Below are positions 1 through 7,039 of a DNA stretch of 7,934 nucleotides, piece by piece (within the stretch, counting starts at the first letter, position 1; every line of letters begins with the position of its first letter). The DNA comes from UBA6921 sp031363085. GTDB lineage: Bacteria > Pseudomonadota > Gammaproteobacteria > SG8-11. The stretch covers positions 1-7,934 of the forward strand of contig JANLTU010000131.1 of assembly GCA_031363085.1 (NCBI GenBank), in the 5' to 3' direction. A program made the position numbers and the translations under genes. A model generated the notes under the pieces. The model saw only the letters and a program-made list of their open reading frames with translations, did not search any database and had not been told where the DNA came from.

Positions 1-65
1 TATCCGACGAGCACGCTTGATGCCACGCTGATTTATATCCGACAGGCTGCCGCTAGAACCACCGG
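1..65. other. Short stretch downstream of the fimX-type gene, no gene seen
   Basis: This is the sequence between the window edge and the stop codon of the FimX-type gene. The octamer TATCCGAC occurs twice in direct orientation, at 1-8 and 36-43. I see no convincing stem followed by a T-run, so I do not call a terminator. The octamer pair could be the edge of a repeat cut by the window, but two copies of 8 bp are weak evidence. Confidence 0.3.
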
Positions 66-2153
66 TTACCCGCCAGTGAAATCGTAATTCATCGCGTTGT
101 CGGGCCGCTGCAAATAATAGCCCTGGATGAAGTTCACGCCGCTTTGCCACAGCACCGCCAGACTGTTTGCGTCTTGCACATGTTCGGCGATGGTCTGTTT
201 GCCTTCGGCGCGTGCCAGGTCGGTGATCAGCTTGAGCATGTCGCGGCTCTTTTCGTTGCTCGCCAGTGTGGCGATGTGCGAGCCGTCGATTTTCAGAAAC
301 TTTACGTCCAGATGTTTGAGGTAGTTAAACGACTGGGTTTCGCTGCCGACGTGATCGATGGCGAATTCGCAATGCAGTTGTTTCAAGCCGTTGATGAACA
401 GTTTGGTTTCTTTCAGCGCGCTCAGCACCGAAGCCTCGCTGGATTCGAAAATCAGGCTGGCGCCGTGCAAGCGGGCGGCCTTGAGCAGCTTGCTGACCCA
501 TACCAAGAATGTTTGGTCCTTGATGGAGTCGTGTGACAGCTTGATGAACAGTTGCGTATTTTGCGCACTGGTGTTGCGCTTGGTGGTCAGCATCTTCACT
601 GATTGTTTGGTGACCCAGCGGTCAATCTCCGGCATTAGGCCGGCGCGTTCCGCCAGCGACAGAAATTCTGCGGGTGGAATCTCTTTGTTTTGTTCGTCGA
701 GCATGCGCAACAACACTTCGTAACGTTCGCCGGGTTCGGCATGCAGGCTGACGATGGGTTGGTAGACCAAACGAAAGCGGTCTTTTTCCAGTGCGGTTTT
801 GATACGTTGAATCCAGCCCAGGTCGCGTTCGTTGCTGGCGCGTTCATCGGCGGCGGTGTGCATGTGAATCTGGTTGCCGCCGCCGGACTTCACTTGCTTA
901 CACGCCATGTCGGCATGCGCCAGAACTTTTTTTGCGTCGCTCGACGTTTCGGTGATTTGCGCAACGCCGATGCTGCAGGTGGTGGTGATCGACTGGTTTT
1001 CCAGTTCGAAGATGTTGTCCGAGATCGCCTTGAGCAGATTGTCGGCGAGTTTTTTTACTTTGCCGATGTCGGCTTCGTGCACCAGAATAGTGAACACCTC
1101 GCCGGCAAAACGCGCGGCGACATCGGTCGGGCTAATGTTGTTTTTGATCACGCCGGCCATGTCGCTCAACACCAGATCACCCGCCGCAATGCCGATGGTT
1201 TCGGTGATCTGTTTGAATTCGTCCGGCTCCAGATAAATCAGCGCGCTGCTTTTGCTGGCTTTCTCGTTGGTGGCGGCCTTGATCGCCGCTTCCAATTGCT
1301 CCATGAAATGATTGCGGTTGTACAAGCCGGTGAGCAGGTCTTGACGGCGCAGCGTGTCGAGCTCTTTTTCCAGTTCTTTGTTGTCCGACTTGCCGCGGAT
1401 CAACACTTGCGTGCACGGTTCGCCTTCGATGCTGGCCGGCGCGAACACCAGCACACCGGGAAAGTTTTTGCCGTCGCTGCGCACCAGCGTCATGTCGACA
1501 TCGCCGGCGGGAGTTTCACCGGCGTTCAATTGCCGCAAGATGCCTTTGAACTGCTGATGATGCTCCGGCGCGATCATGTCCATGATCGGAACGCCTTCGA
1601 CATCGCCGGCTTCCGCGTAGCCGAACATTTCCAGGTAGGTCGCATTGGTGTAGATGTGCATGCCTTCGTGGATGTAGGCAATCGCGTCGCGCGAGCTGTC
1701 CATCAACGAACGGTTGCGGCGCTCGCTTTCGCGGTACATGGTTTTGGCGTTGCGGTGGCCGCGACGTTCTTCCAAATCGTTCAGTTCGCGCGCGATTACC
1801 AGCAACAATAATTCGTGGTTGGTCTCCGGCAGCAGATCGCGCGCGCCGGCGCGCAGCAGTTCGGTGGCCACGCCATCGTCAAACTGTGCGGCGGTGATGA
1901 TCACCGGCACGTCTTTGCCGGCCTGCTTGATGATGTCCAGCACGTCGGCGACGCTGAAGTTAGGGAGATCCTGCGAAGCGATCACTAGGTCCCAGGTTTG
2001 CTGGGCCAAGGCTTCCTGCAAATCTTCGCTGTCTTCCACATTCGACGAGCGGATCGCGTAGCCGGCATTGCGCATCACGCTGGCGATCACTTCCGCTTCG
2101 TTGGAAGATTCTTTTATGGTCAGTAGTCGAATGACCTTTTCGTTTTTCGTCAC
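66..2153 (-). CDS. fimX: FimX-type c-di-GMP receptor with degenerate REC-PAS-GGDEF-EAL domains
   Basis: The protein is 695 residues, very near the length of Pseudomonas FimX, with the same domain order: receiver (about 7-125), PAS (about 145-255), GGDEF (about 270-430) and EAL (about 445-690). FimX binds c-di-GMP through an inactive EAL domain and controls type IV pilus assembly and twitching. The receiver has Ser60 (WDLVIAS) where the phosphoacceptor Asp is expected, and KE instead of the acidic pair. The cyclase motif is AGEVF (350-354) instead of GGDEF. The EAL motif is EVL (479-481), as in FimX. The usual metal-binding Asn is Lys538 (FIKLS), the DD pair is Asp600-His601, and Glu659 is kept (IAEHV). 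Enzyme activity is therefore unlikely, while ligand binding is plausible. The start is GTG, preceded by GAGGGA at a good distance. The gene follows the PilZ-like gene by 96 bp on the same strand and may be co-transcribed with it. Assignment to the FimX family is firm; the cellular role is inferred. Confidence 0.85.
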   Translation of the reverse strand: MTKNEKVIRLLTIKESSNEAEVIASVMRNAGYAIRSSNVEDSEDLQEALAQQTWDLVIASQDLPNFSVADVLDIIKQAGKDVPVIITAAQFDDGVATELLRAGARDLLPETNHELLLLVIARELNDLEERRGHRNAKTMYRESERRNRSLMDSSRDAIAYIHEGMHIYTNATYLEMFGYAEAGDVEGVPIMDMIAPEHHQQFKGILRQLNAGETPAGDVDMTLVRSDGKNFPGVLVFAPASIEGEPCTQVLIRGKSDNKELEKELDTLRRQDLLTGLYNRNHFMEQLEAAIKAATNEKASKSSALIYLEPDEFKQITETIGIAAGDLVLSDMAGVIKNNISPTDVAARFAGEVFTILVHEADIGKVKKLADNLLKAISDNIFELENQSITTTCSIGVAQITETSSDAKKVLAHADMACKQVKSGGGNQIHMHTAADERASNERDLGWIQRIKTALEKDRFRLVYQPIVSLHAEPGERYEVLLRMLDEQNKEIPPAEFLSLAERAGLMPEIDRWVTKQSVKMLTTKRNTSAQNTQLFIKLSHDSIKDQTFLVWVSKLLKAARLHGASLIFESSEASVLSALKETKLFINGLKQLHCEFAIDHVGSETQSFNYLKHLDVKFLKIDGSHIATLASNEKSRDMLKLITDLARAEGKQTIAEHVQDANSLAVLWQSGVNFIQGYYLQRPDNAMNYDFTGG

Positions 2154-2249
2154 GTGTCTTCCCTCACACTAGCGATGTGCGACCGGCGGCCCGGGGTTTG
2201 ATGTTCAACAGGTGGTTAGCCCATTCGCTGCTTTCACTAGTCTAGCTTA

Positions 2250-4130
2250 TTAAAGAGACGACCAAACATTTTCGAAATCCCCCTTGTGCTCGTCTTCGTC
2301 GCCGGAGTCGCGCGTACGCCCCGGATGCTTTAAATCTTTAAACTGATAGTGCGCAAACGCGCCGGTGGTTTCCAGCACTTTCGTGATCTGAATGGTCTTC
2401 TTGTCGCTGTCGATGCTCAGCGACAAGGTGTCGCCGGCGTCGTAGACATTGGGCGCGATCAAGGTCACCGGTTGGTCGGCATTTTTAATCTCGGGCAATA
2501 CCAGCGCCGGTTGGAAGGTGCGCGTTTTACCGGTGCGTTCCTGACGCACGGCGGCGGCAATGGCGTAAGGCGCCAGTTTTTGAATGCCAAGTTCCAGTTG
2601 TTTGCCATCGCGGCTTTTCATCCAGCGCACCACACCGATGCTCCAGCGGCTCTTGTTGGGCTCATCCATTTCCTGCATGCCGATGAGCTCGCCGACCAGC
2701 GCACTCAAGCCCGCGTTGTCGGTCCCTTCCACCGGCAACCACACCAGGCAAAAACCGCCGGCGCTTTCGTTCACCGTGCTGCAGATATGAAAGTGATATT
2801 GGATCGGCGCGGCGGCTGCATCGCCTGCGCCGGGCGGGCGTACACCGTGCGTTGTTTGCAACTGAACCAGCGGATTCCACGGATCGTTCTTTTTGGACGT
2901 CACATGGTGGACACCATAAACCGGTTTGCCGGCAAGACGTGATTTGGCGTGAGCGTGCTTGCCCATGGCGCTGTCCAGCGGAACCAGATCGAGCGCCGGT
3001 GTTACGGGCGCGGTCGCCGTGTCGATGTCGTCGATAATGCGGTCATGGGTTTCCTGGTGCAGCGCATCGTGGATGAAATGGTGCAGCGTGCCCAGGCCCA
3101 ACGTGACCAGGATATTGCTGTTTTTGGTGGCGCGCGAAAAGTTGCGTTTGGCCATGCCGCCCCAGGTGAGCACTAAGCGGCGTAGCAATTCCACGCTGAG
3201 TTTATTGGTTCGGCCCAGCGCGCCGGGCGCATGCACCGGAATGCCGGCGACGATGTGCTGCCCGACCACTTCAATCAGCGGTGCGGTGTCGAGCACGCGG
3301 CAGTAATTGATGTTCAGGTCGCTGCACAGCGTTAAATATCCGGGCGGATCGTCGCCGTTGAGATTGAGCGAGCACATGCCGGTTTGCTGTTCCGGGTCGA
3401 TGATTTCATTGATGACGGCGAAGAGTTCCCAATCCACCAGCATGGTGTTGATGGTTTCGATGTCGCTTTGCCGCAGACGATACGGCCCCGCCAGCGACAG
3501 CAGCAGCAGTTGTTTGTAAAGACTGGCAATGGTGGAATCGAAGCTGTGTTCGCCGATCTGATTTTTTATGACCGTGGCGTGCAGGTTAGTTTCCTGTGCG
3601 TACAGATACAGGCGGTGAATTTCCCGCCACACGTTGTTCGGCGGCGGGATATAAATTTGATAACAGCGCAACAACACTTGGCTCAGGTAATAGAGCGCGC
3701 GATGTATCGCCTGGCCCAGAACTTTATGGTCAAGACGTGATACCCCGTTGGCAAGTTTATGCTCGATGACGATCTTGTAAGCGATGGCCATTTCGGCTTG
3801 CAGTTCGCGCGCAAGCAATGCAACGCGCTGTTTTTTGCGCGCCAGCGGAAAGGGCAGGCCGATGTAATGTTTTTTGAGCGTCATGGCCAGATGCTGCACC
3901 GGCTCGCGGAACAGCTCGGCAATCTGGAAACGGTCAGAATCCGGTACCTTTACACGATTGAGTTCATGCAGACCCTTGTAAACCAGGCGCGCCATCTCGC
4001 CGATGTCGGCGCGCGGCAGCCCGTTGATCCATTGCTCAATATGGCGCGGACGCGGATCGAAGCCGTTCAGCCCGGCGTCTTGTTGCTCCGGGATGCGCAA
4101 CACGCCGATAGGTAACTCGCTTTCAAACAC
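2250..4130 (-). CDS. Large uncharacterised protein with PilZ-like C-terminal domain
   Basis: The protein is 626 residues with no signal peptide or membrane segment, so it is probably cytoplasmic. The N-terminal two thirds (about 30-370) look largely helical and I do not recognise a family there. At 446-515 the sequence resembles a PilZ c-di-GMP-binding domain. It has an NxSxxG motif (N454, S456, G459 in VNESAGGFCLVW), then the pattern IGVVRW (498-503) and LELGIQ (512-517), which matches the last PilZ strands. The RxxxR motif that normally precedes NxSxxG is not evident (only R431 nearby), so ligand binding may be altered or lost. The tail (604-620) is charged and rich in Asp and Glu. It holds PPP (162-164) and two PPG motifs (262-264, 432-434), which commonly need EF-P for translation. 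The start is GTG with only a weak purine-rich AGAGAG upstream; the first internal Met is residue 46. It lies between epmB and the FimX-type gene on the same strand. The link to c-di-GMP is inferred. Confidence 0.8.
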   Translation of the reverse strand: MFESELPIGVLRIPEQQDAGLNGFDPRPRHIEQWINGLPRADIGEMARLVYKGLHELNRVKVPDSDRFQIAELFREPVQHLAMTLKKHYIGLPFPLARKKQRVALLARELQAEMAIAYKIVIEHKLANGVSRLDHKVLGQAIHRALYYLSQVLLRCYQIYIPPPNNVWREIHRLYLYAQETNLHATVIKNQIGEHSFDSTIASLYKQLLLLSLAGPYRLRQSDIETINTMLVDWELFAVINEIIDPEQQTGMCSLNLNGDDPPGYLTLCSDLNINYCRVLDTAPLIEVVGQHIVAGIPVHAPGALGRTNKLSVELLRRLVLTWGGMAKRNFSRATKNSNILVTLGLGTLHHFIHDALHQETHDRIIDDIDTATAPVTPALDLVPLDSAMGKHAHAKSRLAGKPVYGVHHVTSKKNDPWNPLVQLQTTHGVRPPGAGDAAAAPIQYHFHICSTVNESAGGFCLVWLPVEGTDNAGLSALVGELIGMQEMDEPNKSRWSIGVVRWMKSRDGKQLELGIQKLAPYAIAAAVRQERTGKTRTFQPALVLPEIKNADQPVTLIAPNVYDAGDTLSLSIDSDKKTIQITKVLETTGAFAHYQFKDLKHPGRTRDSGDEDEHKGDFENVWSSL

Positions 4131-4225
4131 CGGTGGCTCTCTCTATAAGCTAGGTCACACCGTCGTATATCGACTTGTGCGAATGAAGCTTAAATTTTCT
4201 GAGCCACGCTTAAGGAGTGCACGTG

Positions 4226-5251
4226 TCAGCTCGTGACAGGCAGTAGGGCGACCGGAGTTTTATAGGGGGCGGCCGCCTGTTCACGTACTAGGCGTGGAAC
4301 CAGATAACCGGGCAGTTGCGTGTGCAGTTGGTCCATGAGCGTGCGTGCCTGCGCAGCGGAAATTTCAAAATGTGCTGCGCCGCTGACGCGGTCGAGCAGG
4401 TGCAGGTAATAGGGCGTGACGCGTGCCGCGAATAAGGCTTCGCTGAGTTCCCGCAACGCTTGCGTGCTGTCGTTGATGCCACGCAACAACACCGCTTGAT
4501 TGTAAAGACGCGCGCCGGCCTGTTCGAGTTGTGCAAATGCGGCGCGCGTTGCGGCGTCCAGTTCGTTGGCGTGATTGACGTGCAGCACCACCACCACGGC
4601 GAGACGGGTGGCGGCGATCCAGCGCAGCAACGCGGCATCGACGCGTTCGGGCAACACCACCGGCACGCGCGTGTGTATGCGTAAGCGTTGCAGATGCGCA
4701 ATGGTGTCGAGTTGCGCCACTAGATCGGCCAGACGCGCATCGCTGAGCGCGAGTGGATCGCCGCCGGACAGAATCACTTCGTTGATGGAGGTATCGGCGC
4801 GGAGATAATCTAACGCTGCGCTCCATTGGTCGGTTGCCGGGTTGGCTGCGCTGTAGGGAAAATGGCGCCGGAAACAATAACGGCAGTGCACCGCGCAGGC
4901 GCCGGTCAGCACCAGCAACACGCGGCCATGATATTTATGCAGCACGCCGGGGACGGTCATCGCGGCGAGATCACCGACCGGATCAGTAGAAAATTCCGGC
5001 GTGTCTTCGAGCTCGCGGCCCAGCGGCAACACCTGGAGCAACAGCGGATCAAGCGCGTCGCCCTTGCGCATGCGCGCGATAAAGCCACGCGGCACCCGCA
5101 GCGGAAACAACTCGGCGGCGCGGCGCGCCTGCGGCAGCAAATCGTCGCCCAGCTCCAGCAGGCGCAGCAATTCGGCCGGGTCTTTCACAGCGCGCGCAAG
5201 CTCGGCTTGCCACAGCGCAGGGCGCCAGGATGACGCGGTTAGAGGCTTCAT
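4226..5251 (-). CDS. epmB: EF-P beta-lysylation protein EpmB (lysine 2,3-aminomutase)
   Basis: EpmB (YjeK) is a radical-SAM, PLP-dependent enzyme. It converts L-alpha-lysine to (R)-beta-lysine, which EpmA then attaches to EF-P. From the chosen start the protein has 341 residues, close to E. coli EpmB (342). The iron-sulfur motif CxxxCxxC is Cys119, Cys123 and Cys126 (CAVHCRYCFRRHFPY). The family motifs SGGDPL (162-167) and HTRVPVVLPERV (193-204) are present. Lys331 near the C-terminus (PYKTP) is the likely PLP lysine. The frame stays open upstream to 5338, but that would add 29 residues and nearly reach the efp start. The ATG at 5251 begins MKPLTASSW and has a GGAG upstream, and the family alignment (DPAELLRLL near the N-terminus) fits this start. 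The gene is divergent from efp across 89 bp and is followed on the same strand by the PilZ-like gene after 95 bp. Confidence 0.95.
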   Translation of the reverse strand: MKPLTASSWRPALWQAELARAVKDPAELLRLLELGDDLLPQARRAAELFPLRVPRGFIARMRKGDALDPLLLQVLPLGRELEDTPEFSTDPVGDLAAMTVPGVLHKYHGRVLLVLTGACAVHCRYCFRRHFPYSAANPATDQWSAALDYLRADTSINEVILSGGDPLALSDARLADLVAQLDTIAHLQRLRIHTRVPVVLPERVDAALLRWIAATRLAVVVVLHVNHANELDAATRAAFAQLEQAGARLYNQAVLLRGINDSTQALRELSEALFAARVTPYYLHLLDRVSGAAHFEISAAQARTLMDQLHTQLPGYLVPRLVREQAAAPYKTPVALLPVTS

Positions 5252-5340
5252 GTAAACTTCGACTCCAATTTTGACCCGCAGAAACATCGGCGGCATCGAC
5301 ACCTTCGCAGTAGTGCGAATCTTCCCAGAACGAGGCACAC
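5252..5340. promoter_or_regulatory. Divergent epmB/efp intergenic region with a palindrome
   Basis: These 89 bp separate the divergent epmB and efp genes and must hold at least the efp promoter. A perfect inverted repeat, TTCGCA-GTAG-TGCGAA, lies at 5304-5319, 21 bp before the efp start codon. It could be an operator, or a hairpin in the efp leader. A -35-like TTGACC lies at 5271-5276, but the hexamer 17 bp further on (CATCGA) is a poor -10, so I do not call a promoter position. The efp ribosome site is probably GAGG at 5332-5335. Confidence 0.5.
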
Positions 5341-5910
5341 ATGGCTACTTACGGCACCAACGATTGGAAGCCCGGATTGAAAGTAATGCACGATGGTTAT
5401 CCGTGCACCATCATTGAAAACGAAATGGTCAAGCCCGGCAAAGGTCAAGCGTTCAATCGCGTGAAGCTGCGCAACTTGAAAACCGGGCGCGTGCTGGAAA
5501 AAACCTTCAAGGCGAACGACTCGCTGGAGGGTGCCGACGTGGTCGACACGGATATGCAGTATCTCTACAGCGACGGTGAAGTGTGGAACTTCATGCATCC
5601 CGAAACGTTTGAACAAATGGGCGCCGATGCACAGGCCGTGGGCGATGCCGCCAAATGGCTCAAAGAACAGGACATGTGCATTATGACGTTGTACAACGGT
5701 GTGCCGATGGCCGTGACGCCACCCAACACGGTCGTTCTGCGCGTGGTCGAGACCGATCCCGGGCTGCGTGGCGACACCGCCGGCGGCGGCGGCAAACCCG
5801 CCAAGCTCGAAACCGGTGCGGTGGTGCGTGTGCCGCTGTTCATCGAAAACGGCGAGCTGCTTAAAGTCGACACCCGCACCGGCGAATACATTGGCCGGGT
5901 AAAAGAATAA
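5341..5910 (+). CDS. efp: Translation elongation factor P
   Basis: EF-P binds ribosomes stalled at consecutive prolines and promotes peptide bond formation. The protein has 189 residues against 188 in E. coli and aligns along its length by eye. The modification site is Lys34 in the loop VKPGKGQA (30-37), the type that receives (R)-beta-lysine from EpmA. Conserved stretches include KTFK, EGADVVD, TPPN, DPGLRGDTA and the C-terminal VDTRTGEYIGRV. The family's KOW-like N-domain and two OB-fold domains are expected. The start ATG has GAGG six bases upstream. The stop codon TAA overlaps the ATG of epmA (TAATG), so the two genes are almost certainly translated from one mRNA. Confidence 0.98.
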   Translation: MATYGTNDWKPGLKVMHDGYPCTIIENEMVKPGKGQAFNRVKLRNLKTGRVLEKTFKANDSLEGADVVDTDMQYLYSDGEVWNFMHPETFEQMGADAQAVGDAAKWLKEQDMCIMTLYNGVPMAVTPPNTVVLRVVETDPGLRGDTAGGGGKPAKLETGAVVRVPLFIENGELLKVDTRTGEYIGRVKE

Positions 5911-6893
5911 TGGTGGACTGGCAGCCCGCTGCCAAGCTCGAAACGCTGCGAACCCGCGCGCGGATGCTGCAAAGCACCCGCGCTTTTTTTTCGACGCGCG
6001 ACGTGCTGGAAGTCGACACGCCGCTGTTGTCGGCGGCGGCAACCACCGACGTGCATCTGGAAAGTTTTGCCACCGTCTATCGCGGCCCCGGTGCAGCCAA
6101 GGGTCGGGTGCTGTATCTGCACACCTCGCCCGAGTTTGCGATGAAGCGCTTGCTCGCCGCCGACAGCGGTGCAATTTATCAGCTCTGCAAAACTTTTCGG
6201 CAGGGTGAAACCGGCGCGCAACACAATCCCGAATTTACCATGCTGGAATGGTATCGCCCGCACTACGACACCACCGCACTGATGGATGAAGTGGAAGAGT
6301 ACCTAACGACGGTGCTGGGCGAACACATCAGTCTCGCCCCGACCGAGCGACTGACCTATGCCGAAGCATTCAAACGCTTTGCAGCGCTCGATAACGTGCA
6401 CACGGCCGATGTTGCACGCTTACGCACCTGCGCCCGCGAACGCGAAATTTCCGACGTGCCTGGTCTTGGCGAAGATCGTGACGTCTGGCTGGATTTATTA
6501 ATGTCGCACGTGGTGCAACCCATGCTCGGGCAGCACGGCCCTTCGCTGGTATACGACTACCCGGCCAGCCAAGCCGCGTTGGCGCGCGTGCGCAGTGGGC
6601 CACCCGACATCGCCGAACGCTTCGAGTTATTCATCAACGGCATTGAGCTTGCCAACGGCTTCCATGAATTAACCGACGCCGCCGAACAACGCCGGCGCTT
6701 TGCAAGTGATCGGGCGCGGCGTCAACAACGCGGCCTGCGCGACGTGCCGATGGATGAGCACTTGCTTGCCGCCCTGGAATCGGGCCTGCCGCCCTGCGCC
6801 GGCGTGGCGCTTGGTTTTGACAGATTAGTAATGTTGGCGACGGGCGCGCGCAGCATCAGCGAAGTGATGGCGTTTCCGCTTGAGCGGGCGTGA
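5910..6893 (+). CDS. epmA: EF-P--(R)-beta-lysine ligase EpmA (GenX/PoxA)
   Basis: EpmA (YjeA, PoxA, GenX) is a paralogue of class II lysyl-tRNA synthetase lacking the tRNA anticodon-binding domain. It activates (R)-beta-lysine with ATP and transfers it to Lys34 of EF-P. The 327 residues match the usual length (325 in E. coli). Class II features are visible: the HTSPEFAMKRLL segment (71-82), motif 2 (FRQGETGAQHNPEFTMLEW, 96-114) and motif 3 (GVALGFDRLVML, 298-309). FINGIELANGFHEL (241-254) is typical of the amino-acid and ATP site. The start overlaps the efp stop by one base, indicating translational coupling. A palindromic repeat begins five bases after the stop and may limit read-through into the next gene. 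The sequence contains PPD (231-233), itself a possible EF-P-dependent motif. Confidence 0.97.
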   Translation: MVDWQPAAKLETLRTRARMLQSTRAFFSTRDVLEVDTPLLSAAATTDVHLESFATVYRGPGAAKGRVLYLHTSPEFAMKRLLAADSGAIYQLCKTFRQGETGAQHNPEFTMLEWYRPHYDTTALMDEVEEYLTTVLGEHISLAPTERLTYAEAFKRFAALDNVHTADVARLRTCAREREISDVPGLGEDRDVWLDLLMSHVVQPMLGQHGPSLVYDYPASQAALARVRSGPPDIAERFELFINGIELANGFHELTDAAEQRRRFASDRARRQQRGLRDVPMDEHLLAALESGLPPCAGVALGFDRLVMLATGARSISEVMAFPLERA

Positions 6894-6897
6894 AGTT

Positions 6898-7013
6898 AAA
6901 GGGGCAGCGTCCCGATGTCGGTAAGTTAAGGGCGCACCTCGTGTGTCGGCACGTCGACCCCGGCGCGCCTCAGCGCATCCCTTAACTTACTGATATTGGG
7001 TAGCGTCCCCTTT
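6898..7013. repeat. Palindromic repeat element, copy A (intact)
   Basis: The outer arms 6898-6932 and 6979-7013 form a 35-bp inverted repeat with 28 matching positions. Both arms begin with AAAGGGG and end with GTAAGTTAAGGG when read inwards. Within the arms, the motif GGGNAGCGTCCC occurs at 6902-6913 and 6998-7009 in direct, not inverted, orientation, and each copy can form a small GGG/CCC hairpin. The 46-bp centre is GC-rich. A second, shortened copy lies at 7736-7836. The element follows epmA closely and its right end runs into a pyrimidine-rich tract, so it may also end epmA transcripts. It is REP-like or MITE-like; no transposase is present here. Confidence 0.85.
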
Positions 7014-7027
7014 CTTCTCTTTCTTCT

Positions 7028-7033
7028 AGAGGA
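7028..7033 (+). promoter_or_regulatory. Ribosome binding site of the 179-residue membrane protein gene
   Basis: AGAGGA lies six bases upstream of the ATG at 7040 and fixes the start. It sits just beyond the right end of repeat copy A. The matching position after copy B also reads TAGAGGGA, but no start codon follows there. Confidence 0.7.
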
Positions 7034-7039
7034 TTCCAC

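Noticed and set aside
1..43. Tandem repeat or CRISPR-like start from TATCCGAC at 1-8 and 36-43
   Set aside because: Only two 8-bp copies are present, no third unit follows, and the next sequence is the coding end of the FimX-type gene.
690..1811. Long plus-strand open frame of 373 codons
   Set aside because: It lies antisense to the FimX-type gene, has no recognisable domain, and its composition reflects the complementary strand.
5271..5299. Sigma-70 promoter for efp (TTGACC with 17-bp spacing)
   Set aside because: The -10 position reads CATCGA, too far from consensus to call.
5252..5338. N-terminal extension of EpmB by 29 residues
   Set aside because: It would nearly reach the efp start and use up the whole divergent promoter region; the 341-residue form matches the family length and has GGAG upstream.
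5248..6174. Minus-strand open frame of 308 codons
   Set aside because: It is antisense to efp and the start of epmA, both secure genes, and shows no family resemblance.
6921..6990. Integron attC site, suggested by GTTAAGG and CCTTAAC arms around a hairpin
   Set aside because: In attC the left end is RYYYAAC and the right end GTTRRRY. Here the order is reversed, the consensus end bases do not fit, and no integrase is present.
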